Source: an uncultured Ruminococcus sp.
GTDB lineage: Bacteria > Bacillota > Clostridia > Oscillospirales > Ruminococcaceae
Direction of reading: 5' to 3'
DNA: 8,628 nt
Assembly (NCBI GenBank): GCA_945876405.1
Contig: CAMCOJ010000075.1
Location: 1 to 8,628, forward strand
Position 1 is the first letter of the stretch. Every line of letters begins with the position of its first letter. A program made the translations under genes and the position numbers. This document shows positions 1 through 7,412 of the stretch, piece by piece. The notes under the pieces were generated by a model. The model was not told the origin of the DNA, made no database searches, and was given only the letters and a program-made list of their open reading frames with translations.

Positions 1-316
1 AAACCGGAAATAAAAGAGCTGCATATGAAATCTGAGCTCCGGTAAACAGATATGTATAGAATTCTGCATACCGCTGACCGTATATTTCGGAAATATTTTT
101 TCGTTTCTCTGTAAACTTCCCGCTTCTTACATTGATTTTCAGAATTTTCATAAGTTCAAATCCTGTGAAGAAAATCTCATGAAGCCGAAGTTCCTTTGCT
201 GCCTTTGTTTTAATAATCTCACTGTATTTTCCGTTTCCTCTGATAAAGAGAAAGAGCCAGAATAACGCGGATACCGTCCCCGCGAATGCCATTATAACAG
301 ATTCATTAATGTTCAT
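1..316 (-). CDS. tadC: TadC-like pilus assembly platform protein, 5' part only (runs off window)
   Basis: The reading frame opens at ATG 316-314 and stays open to base 1, giving the first 105 residues; the 3' part lies outside the window. The start follows an AAAAGGA ribosome site 8 bases upstream, and the gene begins 18 bases after the stop of tadB. The N-terminus (MNINESVIMAFAG) leads into a hydrophobic segment at residues 7-25. A basic, amphipathic stretch follows (about 27-85), then the start of a second hydrophobic segment (about 87-105). In Tad systems TadC is the second inner-membrane GspF-like protein; with TadB it forms the platform on which the TadA ATPase acts. The family is assigned mainly from gene order (tadZ-tadA-tadB-tadC) and the membrane layout, because the conserved F domain is mostly cut off. 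An unrelated membrane protein is possible but unlikely. Confidence 0.8.
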   Translation of the reverse strand, partial: MNINESVIMAFAGTVSALFWLFLFIRGNGKYSEIIKTKAAKELRLHEIFFTGFELMKILKINVRSGKFTEKRKNISEIYGQRYAEFYTYLFTGAQISYAALLFPV

Positions 317-334
317 TTCATATTTCCTTTTTAT

Positions 335-1117
335 TCATATTCTGATATCTGTTATCTTTCTTCCTGCAATGACAGAAAGAGCTATAAGAACGGCGCAGAC
401 GATTTTCACTGCAACATTTACCGGATTGTTTCCGGACATGCCGCTCTCGCCAAGTGTTCCGAGCATCGGAACTATAATAAAGGGCATGGCAGCCATAAGA
501 AGAAGTTCGTTTTTCCCCTTTGATGCAATAACATCTATCTCCTTTTCGGTCTGCATTTTCTCACTGAGTGTACCTGCCGTCCTGACAATAACCTCTCTCA
601 TATTTCCTCCTGTTCTGTTGCACACGCCAAAAGTATCGGAAAAAGTCTGTATATCCCCCTGTCCGCTTCTGCGTGCAAAATCTTCAAACAGTTCCTCTGC
701 ATTCAGATTGTTCTTTATGCCGTTTACTATTATCCCGGTTTCCTCCGCCATAAGCGATTTTTCCCCGTACAGCTGAATGATATCACCATGTGCCGAGCAG
801 AGTGCTCCGGAAATATTCTGTCCTGCCGAGAGAGAGGAAGCCATGGAATCAAGAAAATCCCTGAACTGCCTTAAGAGATTTTCATCTCTTTTCTCCTTAA
901 AATATTTCTTTCCAAGCTTTATTCCTGCTGCTCCTCCGGCAATCCCGGCTGCCGCTGCAGGAATGCACATTCCGAAAAATATGCAGAACGCTGCAGTTCC
1001 TGCCGCCGCCCCGAGAGACAGACTGATTAATTTTTCAGCCGTACCCATGTGATAAACAGAATAATCTCTCCCCATTCCCGTAAGGCCTTTGTTTTCCTCG
1101 TATTTTCTTCTTCTCAT
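335..1117 (-). CDS. tadB: TadB-like pilus assembly platform protein (GspF/T2SSF domain)
   Basis: This 260-residue inner-membrane protein belongs to the GspF/TadB family, which forms the membrane platform for Flp pilus assembly and couples the TadA ATPase to pilin polymerisation. The N-terminus contains a DYSVYHM-like stretch (residues 18-24) typical of clostridial TadB. Hydrophobic segments lie at about 30-50 and 51-66. The cytoplasmic F domain (about 80-200) includes the RTGGNM turn at 168-173, and a hydrophobic hairpin follows at about 203-221 and 233-251. The start at 1117 is supported by a strong GGAGG site at 1124-1128, with 6 bases of spacing, inside the last codons of tadA. One base separates the two genes, so coupled translation is likely. 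Its length fits the TadB family. Met15 and Met24 are alternative starts with weaker ribosome sites. Confidence 0.9.
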   Translation of the reverse strand: MRRRKYEENKGLTGMGRDYSVYHMGTAEKLISLSLGAAAGTAAFCIFFGMCIPAAAAGIAGGAAGIKLGKKYFKEKRDENLLRQFRDFLDSMASSLSAGQNISGALCSAHGDIIQLYGEKSLMAEETGIIVNGIKNNLNAEELFEDFARRSGQGDIQTFSDTFGVCNRTGGNMREVIVRTAGTLSEKMQTEKEIDVIASKGKNELLLMAAMPFIIVPMLGTLGESGMSGNNPVNVAVKIVCAVLIALSVIAGRKITDIRI

Positions 1118-1118
1118 C

Positions 1119-2372
1119 TCATACCTCCATATATATTCCGCTTCTTGTAAGCTTGGTGTCTGAAACCAGCCTGTTTTCCGTTCTTCTCAGTCCCCCGCAC
1201 AGCTTTTCCACCGTGCTCTCCTCACTCTCCTCAAAAACGTAGAGCGGATTCATAACTATCTCCCCGTTTTCCACACCGGTTATCTCGGATATCTCTGTAA
1301 CCTTCCTGCTGTGGTCTCTCATTCTCGACAGATGAACCACTATGTCTATGGCCGATGCTATCTGACTTCTTACTGCTGCAAGCGGAAGTTCAGAGCCTGA
1401 AAGCACCATAGTCTCAAGTCTTGACATCATATCCTCCGCAGAGTTTGCATGTCCTGTTGAAAGTGAACCGTCATGTCCGGTATTCATAGCTGTGAGCATA
1501 TCAAGCGCCTCTGCCCCGCGGACCTCTCCGACTATTATTCTTTCCGGACGCATACGGAGTGAAGACTTTATAAGCTCACGCATTGAAACCGCACCGGAAC
1601 CTGAGGTGTTGGCATTTCGTGTTTCAAGCCTGACAAGGTTATTTACTCCGGCTATCTGAAGTTCCGCAGAGTCTTCAATGGTAATCACACGTTCATTTTC
1701 CGGGATAAAATCAGAAAGAGCATTCAGAAAAGTCGTCTTTCCGGAGCCGGTTCCGCCGCTTATAAAGATGTTGTAACCGGCCCTTACAAACGCCCTGAGC
1801 ATTTCAGCGGCCTCTTCCGTAACTGAACCGATTCTGACAAGCTCGTCCATAGTCATCCGGCTTACGGAGAATTTTCTTATTGTGACAACCGGTCCGTCAA
1901 CTGAAACCGGCGGAAGAACTACATTTACACGCGAACCGTCCGGAAGCCTTGTGTCAACTATCGGACTCGCCTGGTTTACTTCACGCCCTGCCATAGCAAC
2001 TATTCGCTGGATAGTGTCTTCAAGATGTGCCTCGCTCTCAAATCTGTTGTCAAGCTTCTTCAGCATTCCGTTCTTCTCAATCCATATGCTGTCATAACCG
2101 TTTATCATAACCTCCGTTACCGAATCGTCCTTCATAATCATATCAAGAACGCCAAACCCTCTTATCGAGCTGTACACGCTCTCGGTAATTCCGACCTGCT
2201 CGTCAATGGACATTCCCGTACCGCCTGTCTTTTCAATAACAAGCCTGCTCACTGAATCAAAAAGTTCATCATCGGAAAGTTCCGAAAGGCTGAAGTTATC
2301 TCTTACATACCTGCGAAGCTCTGAAACCACACCCTCCTCTGTATCTGAATTAACCTGCAATGCTGCTGTCAT
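1119..2372 (-). CDS. tadA: TadA/CpaF family secretion ATPase of the Tad pilus
   Basis: This 417-residue protein is a type II/IV secretion ATPase of the CpaF/TadA branch, the hexameric cytoplasmic motor that powers Flp/Tad pilus extension. All expected motifs are present: Walker A GGTGSGKTT at 206-214; an Asp box with acidic residues in VITIEDSAEL (229-238); a Walker B region RIIVGEVRG with Glu283 (278-286); and a His box TGHDGSLSTGHANS (298-311). The N-terminal part (1-190) contains the family's LDDSVTEVMINGYDSIWIE-like strand (MKDDSVTEVMINGYDSIWIE, 80-99) and the RLPDGSRVNVVLPP region (142-155). The start codon overlaps the stop of tadZ by four bases (ATGA), a sign of translational coupling. 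Nothing suggests inactivation. Its distant relative VirB11 is less likely because of the tad neighbourhood. Confidence 0.96.
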   Translation of the reverse strand: MTAALQVNSDTEEGVVSELRRYVRDNFSLSELSDDELFDSVSRLVIEKTGGTGMSIDEQVGITESVYSSIRGFGVLDMIMKDDSVTEVMINGYDSIWIEKNGMLKKLDNRFESEAHLEDTIQRIVAMAGREVNQASPIVDTRLPDGSRVNVVLPPVSVDGPVVTIRKFSVSRMTMDELVRIGSVTEEAAEMLRAFVRAGYNIFISGGTGSGKTTFLNALSDFIPENERVITIEDSAELQIAGVNNLVRLETRNANTSGSGAVSMRELIKSSLRMRPERIIVGEVRGAEALDMLTAMNTGHDGSLSTGHANSAEDMMSRLETMVLSGSELPLAAVRSQIASAIDIVVHLSRMRDHSRKVTEISEITGVENGEIVMNPLYVFEESEESTVEKLCGGLRRTENRLVSDTKLTRSGIYMEV

Positions 2373-3445
2373 ACCGCATCCTCCTCTGCATAAAGTTTAC
2401 TGAACATTTCCGAAGATGAAAAACTTCTCACTATATCTCTCTCCTCATGTATATCCAGTTCAGGCTGAATTCCGACAACAGGGATATCCACAGGGAAGGT
2501 TTTTATGTATCCTGACTTGTTGAAAATTATCTTCATCTTGTCCGAGATATTTATGTTCCGGCGTTTTTCTATACTGCCTATAACCTCACTCTTCTGCTCA
2601 AATCTCTCCCTTGAAAGCCCTGAATCTCCTGAAACGAAAATCACGTCAGAGGCATATTCAAGAAGAGTAACGAGCTTGTCCGAGATAAAGAAATCACTTA
2701 CTATAACGATATTGCTGTAACCAAAGTTTGAACTCATCTCATCAATCAGCGTCCGAAGCTCGCTGTCCTTTATCTCCGTGCAGTCGAGAGGATTTCTGCA
2801 CTGGTCATAGAAGTAAACACCGCTCCGGCTCTGTTTTACTGCACTCTCAAGTTTAAGTGTTATATTGGCCTTGCGGCTTTTCAGTGCAAATATTATATCT
2901 GTAAATGAACCTTCACCCTCTGCACTGAATATCTTTCCTGTGTCTCCGAACTGTTTCAGACTAAGAAACAGCGTTTTCTTTCCGTGCTGTGCAAGATGCT
3001 CCGCAAATGCCGCAGCTGCCGTCGTGGCTCCATCACCCTCGCAGACGGAGCAGAACAGGCTGATACGGGATTTTTTTATACCTGACATCCGGTACCTGAC
3101 CTTGTCTGCCAGTTTCTCAGAGTAAAGACCAAGTATCTGTTTGTAAATCACATCTGCTCTCTGATAACGGCATATGGTTCTGTGTCCCTTGTATGTATCA
3201 ATAACAGCCGAATCCGTCAGATATGCAAACATACAGAACTCTGCAAGATTTTCAGTTTTTATTTCCGTGTCCTGGGAAACAGCAAGTACATTTATCCGGT
3301 TTTCCCTCACTGCCTGTAAAACTGATGATGGTTCAGTAAACGAATAAATCTCTATCTGATTTCTGTATTTTTTTCCGATAAGCTCTGTAAGCCTTTCAAG
3401 ATAGAGTCTGTCGCTGTCAACAATTCCTAATTTTATCTTTATCAT
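2369..3445 (-). CDS. tadZ: TadZ/CpaE-like pilus localisation protein with degenerate P-loop
   Basis: This 358-residue protein opens the tad gene cluster. TadZ/CpaE proteins combine an N-terminal receiver-like domain with a MinD/ParA-type fold and position the Tad machine in the cell. Residues 1-110 resemble a receiver (LGIVDSDRLYLERLTELI at 6-23) but lack an obvious phospho-acceptor Asp after the third strand (INVLAVSQD, 51-59). The ParA-like part starts near 126; its nucleotide loop reads SVCEGDGATTAA (133-144), with Ala140 where a P-loop has its key Lys. NIVIVSDFF (245-253) matches the Walker B strand. The ATG at 3445 has an AAGGGGG site at 3454-3460, eight bases upstream. The 3' end overlaps tadA by four bases. 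The identity rests on gene order and domain layout; sequence similarity to well-studied members is modest. Confidence 0.82.
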   Translation of the reverse strand: MIKIKLGIVDSDRLYLERLTELIGKKYRNQIEIYSFTEPSSVLQAVRENRINVLAVSQDTEIKTENLAEFCMFAYLTDSAVIDTYKGHRTICRYQRADVIYKQILGLYSEKLADKVRYRMSGIKKSRISLFCSVCEGDGATTAAAAFAEHLAQHGKKTLFLSLKQFGDTGKIFSAEGEGSFTDIIFALKSRKANITLKLESAVKQSRSGVYFYDQCRNPLDCTEIKDSELRTLIDEMSSNFGYSNIVIVSDFFISDKLVTLLEYASDVIFVSGDSGLSRERFEQKSEVIGSIEKRRNINISDKMKIIFNKSGYIKTFPVDIPVVGIQPELDIHEERDIVRSFSSSEMFSKLYAEEDAV

Positions 3446-3552
3446 GGTTCACGCCCCCTTAAAACTATTTTACAGTCGGAAATTCTTTGTGTAAAGATGT
3501 GACAAAGTGTGTGACAGTGTTTTTTATTTTCTGTTTTCTGACTACGTTATTT

Positions 3553-3581
3553 AGTATAATGGATTTTATCTCAGATTTCAA
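3553..3581 (-). promoter_or_regulatory. Predicted sigma-A promoter of the tad operon
   Basis: Reading leftward, the -35 box TTGAAA (3576-3581) is 17 bases from the -10 box TATACT (3553-3558), five of six matches to consensus in each box. Transcription would start near 3546, leaving a leader of about 100 bases before tadZ. The box pair sits immediately downstream of the 16-bp tandem repeat, in the position expected of an activator-dependent promoter. No start site has been measured. Confidence 0.65.
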
Positions 3582-3585
3582 TAGT

Positions 3586-3622
3586 TTCGCCCTAAGAGGT
3601 AATCTGTTCGCCCTAAGAGGTA
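3586..3622. repeat. Perfect 16-bp tandem direct repeat, candidate operator of the tad promoter
   Basis: TTCGCCCTAAGAGGTA occurs twice without mismatch, at 3586-3601 and 3607-3622, with 5 bases between copies and a 21-bp period (two helical turns). The repeat ends four bases upstream of the -35 box of the predicted leftward tad promoter. Equal spacing on one face of the helix and this location are typical of binding sites for a dimeric or tandem-binding transcriptional activator. Which protein binds is unknown; the divergent helix-turn-helix gene is one candidate, and a response regulator encoded elsewhere is another. Confidence 0.7.
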
Positions 3623-3678
3623 TTTTTTTGCCATTATATGTAAAATATCTTTCGATAAAAACCGCACAATTTCCATGA

Positions 3679-3708
3679 TATAATAAATATGATAAAAAAA
3701 GGCAGGTG
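3679..3708 (+). promoter_or_regulatory. Extended -10 promoter and ribosome site of the divergent regulator gene
   Basis: TGATATAAT (3676-3684) gives a consensus TATAAT at 3679-3684 preceded by the TGn extension, so a good -35 box is not required, and none is evident 17 bases upstream. Transcription would start near 3691. A GGCAGGTG stretch at 3701-3708 precedes ATG 3715 by six bases and is the likely ribosome site. Confidence 0.55.
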
Positions 3709-3714
3709 TAAAAT

Positions 3715-4686
3715 ATGAAAAATTTCTCCTGTGTTCTGTCAGAATTTGTAAAAGATAGAAAAGTAAATATCTCTGCACTCTCATCTGAAACCGGAATAGA
3801 GAGAACACTTCTTCACAAATTCATTTCGGGTACAAGAACACCATCGGATATAAAAATTGTTCTTAAACTATCTGAGGGACTTATGCTCTCATGTGATGAA
3901 AAGGAAAACCTATGCAGCAGCTATCGTTTTACATCCCTCGGAGAGGAGGGATATGAGAACTGCCGTACAGCACAGCGGATTTTCAGTACACTTTCAAACT
4001 TCTCACGGCCGGATATATTCAAAGAGTGCATATCAGCGGAAAAACTGATTCCGTCAGTGATATACGACAGACTTTCCGTTTCGCTCACAATCCACAGAAT
4101 GATATCTGAAAGCAGCTGTAAGCGTATACTGATTATCTCTCCCCCTTTATATTCAAACATCTCTGGCGAACTTACAGCCGCCTGTATGAGCCGTCCTGAA
4201 ATCAGTATCATCCAGATCCTCAGTTTTTCTCCCTGTGATACAGGCCGGAATCTGAAAACACTTGAAAAAATTCTTCCACTTCTTCTGTTCTGTGACGATT
4301 ATACTCCGCTGATAAACTACAGCAGAACTTCAGAAACAGACTCTATTCTTCCAAACATCATAATAACTGAAAAATACGCATTCTGCTTCAGCCGTGAATG
4401 TGACCGCGGAATACTTCACACCCGTTCCGACATACTGAAATTCTACAGGAATTCATTTGACAGAACAGCCGAAAAAACTCCGGAACTGATATTCAGAAAA
4501 ATATCAGATTCACCGGAGTTTTCAGATGCCGCATTAAAGCTAAGCAATAATCTGTATATTGAAAACGACGATAAAAAAATGTCACTCGTATTCCGCACCG
4601 GCAGCTTCTGGAGCAGTATACTTATTTACGAACAAAGCCTTAGAAAATCCCTGAAAGAAGCTGCCTCTCTTGTGTTTTCTCTTTGA
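3715..4686 (+). CDS. Helix-turn-helix (XRE-like) protein with unrecognised C-terminal domain
   Basis: The product is 323 residues long. Residues about 7-58 fit an XRE/Cro-type helix-turn-helix: VNISALSSETGIERTLLHKF (17-36) gives the two core helices, and SGTRTPS (38-44) is the usual loop after the recognition helix. I do not recognise the rest. It shows alternating strands and helices, including a hydrophobic strand RILIISPPLY (137-146), a second strand SIIQILSF (164-171), and IIITEKYAFCF (215-225). This could be a sensor or effector domain. There is no signal peptide or membrane segment. The gene is divergent from the tad operon and shares its control region, so it may regulate that operon, itself, or both. 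The start is supported by the extended -10 promoter and an adjacent ribosome site. The C-terminal function is unknown. Confidence 0.8.
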   Translation: MKNFSCVLSEFVKDRKVNISALSSETGIERTLLHKFISGTRTPSDIKIVLKLSEGLMLSCDEKENLCSSYRFTSLGEEGYENCRTAQRIFSTLSNFSRPDIFKECISAEKLIPSVIYDRLSVSLTIHRMISESSCKRILIISPPLYSNISGELTAACMSRPEISIIQILSFSPCDTGRNLKTLEKILPLLLFCDDYTPLINYSRTSETDSILPNIIITEKYAFCFSRECDRGILHTRSDILKFYRNSFDRTAEKTPELIFRKISDSPEFSDAALKLSNNLYIENDDKKMSLVFRTGSFWSSILIYEQSLRKSLKEAASLVFSL

Positions 4687-4694
4687 AAACACAA
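4670..4694 (+). terminator. Perfect 10-bp hairpin spanning the regulator stop codon
   Basis: TTGTGTTTTC (4670-4679) and GAAAACACAA (4685-4694) are exact complements around a five-base loop, and the structure includes the TGA stop at 4684-4686. Only two T residues follow, so it is a poor intrinsic terminator by sequence. It may slow or stop transcription or protect the 3' end. The function is inferred. Confidence 0.4.
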
Positions 4695-4774
4695 TTAACC
4701 GGAAACGCGAAGGTGCAGGCGACCGGAGGGAGTGCAGAGCTCGACCGCAAAGCCCTGCAAAAACAACACAATTA
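4688..4774. repeat. 67-bp GC-rich block flanked by a 10-bp direct repeat (possible small insertion)
   Basis: AACACAATTA occurs at 4688-4697 and again at 4765-4774. The 67 bases between (4698-4764) are about 63% GC, clearly richer than the AT-rich surroundings. They contain an imperfect stem GCAGAGC/GCCCTGC (4734-4740 with 4752-4758) and outer complementary arms TGCAGG/CCTGCA (4714-4719 with 4754-4759). The layout resembles a small non-coding repeat with a target-site duplication placed just after the regulator stop codon. It has no open reading frame of note. Whether it is repeated elsewhere in the genome cannot be seen here. Confidence 0.45.
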
Positions 4775-4802
4775 CCCTTAACTTAGACTAAACAGATAAA
4801 AC

Positions 4803-4838
4803 AAAAAAATTTCCGGAACGCATTTCGTCCCGGAAATT
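4803..4838 (-). terminator. Rho-independent terminator of the cellobiose phosphorylase gene
   Basis: The arms AATTTCCGG (4808-4816) and CCGGAAATT (4830-4838) pair over nine bases. An inner ACG/CGT pairing extends the stem past one mismatch, leaving a CATTT loop. Read leftward, the stem runs into a seven-base T tract (4809-4803). It lies 36 bases beyond the stop of the phosphorylase gene, as expected for its terminator. On the plus strand the stem is preceded by A residues and followed by few T, so it works mainly leftward. Confidence 0.88.
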
Positions 4839-4874
4839 CTGTATATTAAGTATAAGAACCAGTTTACCTGTTTA

Positions 4875-7349
4875 TTAACCCATTACAACTTCAACAGTGT
4901 GAACGCCGCCGTCAAATACAGGAAGAGTATTGCCTTCAACTGCATTGCCGTCAACTGTTACACTCTTAACACCCTTGCAAACATGATCAGGGTTCTTGAT
5001 TGTGATAGAGTATTCTGCACCACGGTACTTTCTTGTAGCTGTGAAGCCGTCCCATGCAGCAGGGATTGAAGGATCAACCTTAAGGCCGTCGAAGTCAGGC
5101 TGTAAACCGAGGATGTACTGTGAGATAGCTACCATGTTCCATGCGGCTGTACCTGTGAGCCATGAGTTCTTGCCCTGACCAAAGTTCTTGCCAGGCTTGC
5201 CGATATCAGCACCTGCATCCTTACCGCCGATCATCTGACCGTATACATACGGTTCAGTCTTGTGTAAGTCTGAAGTTTCTTCTGTGTATGCAGGAGCGAT
5301 TTCTGAGTAGTACTTGAATGCCTGATCACCTTCGCCTGCGTAAGCAGCAGCACAGATAATCCATGCATTGTTATGTGTGAAGATACCAGCGTTTTCCTTG
5401 TATCCGCCCGGATATGTTGAGATCTCGCCGTATTCTACATAGTACTTTGTGAATGCAGGGTTGTTAAGAACAAGACCGTGCTGTGTGTTAAGTCTCTCGT
5501 CGATAGACTTAAGTGTCTTTGCTGTGATGTCCTTGTCAAGACCTGACATGATTGCAAAGCCCTGTGGTTCGATGAAGATCTGTCCTTCTTCACATTCCTT
5601 TGAACCCATCTTGTTGCCGTTTGCGTCATATGCACGGAGGAACCAGTCGCCGTCCCATGCAGATTCCATCATGTTCTTCATCATCTTGTCGATTTCAGCC
5701 TGAGCCTTTGCAGCTTCATCATCCTTACCAAGGTGTTTGAGGATTGAAACGTAGTTAGGTCCTGCATATGTGAAGAGAGCAGCAACGAATACTGATTCAG
5801 CAACCTTTGAGTAGCCGCCTTCAGCAGCAAACTTAGGGTTTGTATATGTCTGGAAGCTTTCGCCCGGTGTGTCTGAGAAGCATGAGAGATTGATACAGTC
5901 ATTCCAGTCAGCACGCATTGCAAGCGGAAGTCCGTGAGGTCCGAGGTTGTTTACGATGTGGTAGAATGAAACCTTGAGGTGGTCGAGCATTGGCTGAGCC
6001 TTTGATGCATCGTTGTCATAAGGAACCATCTCGTCGAGGATGCTCCAGTCACCTGTTTCCTTGATGTATGCAGAAACAGAGAGGATGAGCCAGAGCGGAT
6101 CATCTGAGAAGTCACCGCCGATATCAGCGTTACCCTTCTTTGTGAGTGGCTGGTACTGGTGATAGCATCCGCCGTCTGGGAACTGAGTTGAAGCGATGTC
6201 GATGATTCTTTCTCTTGCACGGTCCGGAATCTGGTGTACGAAACCGAGAACGTCCTGGTTGGAATCTCTGAAGCCCATACCACGACCGATACCTGATTCG
6301 AAGTATGAAGCAGAACGTGAAAGGTTGAAAGTAACCATACACTGATACTGGTTCCAGATGTTAACCATTCTGTTTACCTTGTCTTCAGGTGTGTTAACGT
6401 TAAGGATTCCGAGGAGTGAATCCCATACAGTTCTGAGTTCAGCAAGACCTGCAGCAACCTTCTCAGGTGTGTTGAACTTTTCCATCATTGCGTGAGCCTT
6501 AACCTTGTTGATTGTCTTGCCGTCAGCTTCGAACTTCTGGTCAGCAGGCATCTCAACGTAGCCGAGAATGAAGATAAGTGTCTTGCTTTCGCCAGGAGCG
6601 AGTGTGATTTCCTTGTAGTGTGAAGCAATTGGTGACCAGCCGTCAGCAAATGAATTTGTTGCCTTGCCTGCGAGTACAGCTTCAGGATTGTGGAAACCGT
6701 TGTAGAGACCGATGAATGAATCACGGTCTGTATCGTAACCGTCGATTGTATCGTTTACTGAGTAGAACGCATAGTGGTCGCGTCTGTCTCTGTATTCTGT
6801 CTTGTGATAAATTGCTGAACCGTCAACTTCAACACGTCCTGTTGAGAAGTTTCTCTGGAAGTTTGTGCAGTCATCCTGAGCATCCCATAAGCACCATTCA
6901 GCGAATGAGAAGAGCTTGAATGTCTTTGCAGCAGAACCTTCATTTGTGAGAACTACCTGCTGAACTTCACCGTCATAGTTCTGAGGAACGAAGAATGTTA
7001 CTTCAGCCTTGAGGTCGTTCTTCTTACCTGTGATGATTGTATAACCCATACCGTGACGGCATTCGTATGAATCGAGCTCTGTCTTAACCGGTGACCAGCC
7101 AGGATTCCATACTGTACCGTTGTCGTTTATGTAGAAATAACGTCCGCCCATATCGATAGGTACATTGTTGTAACGGTATCTTGTTATTCTTCTGAGACGG
7201 GCATCCTTGTAGAAACTGTAACCGCCTGCAGTATTTGAAATCAGTGAGAAGAAGCCCTGTGTTCCAAGGTAGTTAATCCATGGATAAGGTGTTCTTGGAG
7301 AATTGATAACGTATTCTCTTCTTGCGTCATCGAAAAATCCGAATTTCAT
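4875..7349 (-). CDS. cbp: Cellobiose phosphorylase (glycoside hydrolase family 94)
   Basis: This 824-residue cytoplasmic enzyme has the length and layout of cellobiose phosphorylase, which converts cellobiose and phosphate to alpha-glucose 1-phosphate and glucose and so saves ATP during cellulose use. The N-terminal beta-sandwich (about 1-280) opens with [15 protein letters not shown] and contains the [10 protein letters not shown] region (20-29). A helical linker leads to the (alpha/alpha)6 barrel (about 325-745). Visible active-site motifs are [12 protein letters not shown] (355-366), the [10 protein letters not shown] loop carrying the catalytic Asp (479-488; the Asp of WND, 484, is expected from the family), THNNAW (658-663) and SWLTGTAAW (729-737), the last two lining the phosphate site. 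There is no signal peptide. The start has an AAAAGGAG site eight bases upstream. A strong own promoter and a terminator bracket the gene, and an epimerase gene lies upstream. Cellodextrin phosphorylase is less likely because of length. Confidence 0.95.
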   Translation of the reverse strand: MKFGFFDDARREYVINSPRTPYPWINYLGTQGFFSLISNTAGGYSFYKDARLRRITRYRYNNVPIDMGGRYFYINDNGTVWNPGWSPVKTELDSYECRHGMGYTIITGKKNDLKAEVTFFVPQNYDGEVQQVVLTNEGSAAKTFKLFSFAEWCLWDAQDDCTNFQRNFSTGRVEVDGSAIYHKTEYRDRRDHYAFYSVNDTIDGYDTDRDSFIGLYNGFHNPEAVLAGKATNSFADGWSPIASHYKEITLAPGESKTLIFILGYVEMPADQKFEADGKTINKVKAHAMMEKFNTPEKVAAGLAELRTVWDSLLGILNVNTPEDKVNRMVNIWNQYQCMVTFNLSRSASYFESGIGRGMGFRDSNQDVLGFVHQIPDRARERIIDIASTQFPDGGCYHQYQPLTKKGNADIGGDFSDDPLWLILSVSAYIKETGDWSILDEMVPYDNDASKAQPMLDHLKVSFYHIVNNLGPHGLPLAMRADWNDCINLSCFSDTPGESFQTYTNPKFAAEGGYSKVAESVFVAALFTYAGPNYVSILKHLGKDDEAAKAQAEIDKMMKNMMESAWDGDWFLRAYDANGNKMGSKECEEGQIFIEPQGFAIMSGLDKDITAKTLKSIDERLNTQHGLVLNNPAFTKYYVEYGEISTYPGGYKENAGIFTHNNAWIICAAAYAGEGDQAFKYYSEIAPAYTEETSDLHKTEPYVYGQMIGGKDAGADIGKPGKNFGQGKNSWLTGTAAWNMVAISQYILGLQPDFDGLKVDPSIPAAWDGFTATRKYRGAEYSITIKNPDHVCKGVKSVTVDGNAVEGNTLPVFDGGVHTVEVVMG

Positions 7350-7380
7350 GATTGATACTCCTTTTATTAAGTAAATTTTT

Positions 7381-7402
7381 GTTTTGTATATTTTATCAAA
7401 AC
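7381..7402. promoter_or_regulatory. GTTTTG-N10-CAAAAC inverted repeat, possible operator of the phosphorylase gene
   Basis: GTTTTG (7381-7386) and CAAAAC (7397-7402) are inverted around ten AT-rich bases. The pair starts a few bases downstream of the predicted transcription start near 7406, where a bound repressor would block transcription. The arms are only six bases long in an AT-rich region, so chance is a real alternative. Confidence 0.35.
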
Positions 7403-7412
7403 TGTTAAGCTG

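Noticed and set aside
309..1052. Two rightward frames opposite tadB
   Set aside because: They are antisense to a clearly conserved gene; their composition reflects the complement of tadB codons.
3467..3495. A second possible leftward promoter, TTTACA-N17-TAAAAT, nearer to tadZ
   Set aside because: Transcription would start near 3460, on top of the ribosome site at 3454-3460, leaving a leader of about 15 bases. The promoter at 3553-3581 fits better and is next to the tandem repeat.
3586..3622. The two-copy repeat as a minimal CRISPR array
   Set aside because: The units are 16 bp with a 5-bp gap, far too short for repeat-spacer structure, and no cas genes are present.
3578..3808. Leftward 76-codon frame across the intergenic region and the start of the regulator
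   Set aside because: Its repeated LLGRTDYLLGRNY-like end is only a translation of the 16-bp DNA repeat; it overlaps the promoters and antisense regulator coding sequence and has no convincing ribosome site.
5435..6943. Several short frames on both strands within the phosphorylase gene
   Set aside because: They are alternate-frame shadows of a highly codon-biased GH94 gene with intact motifs throughout.
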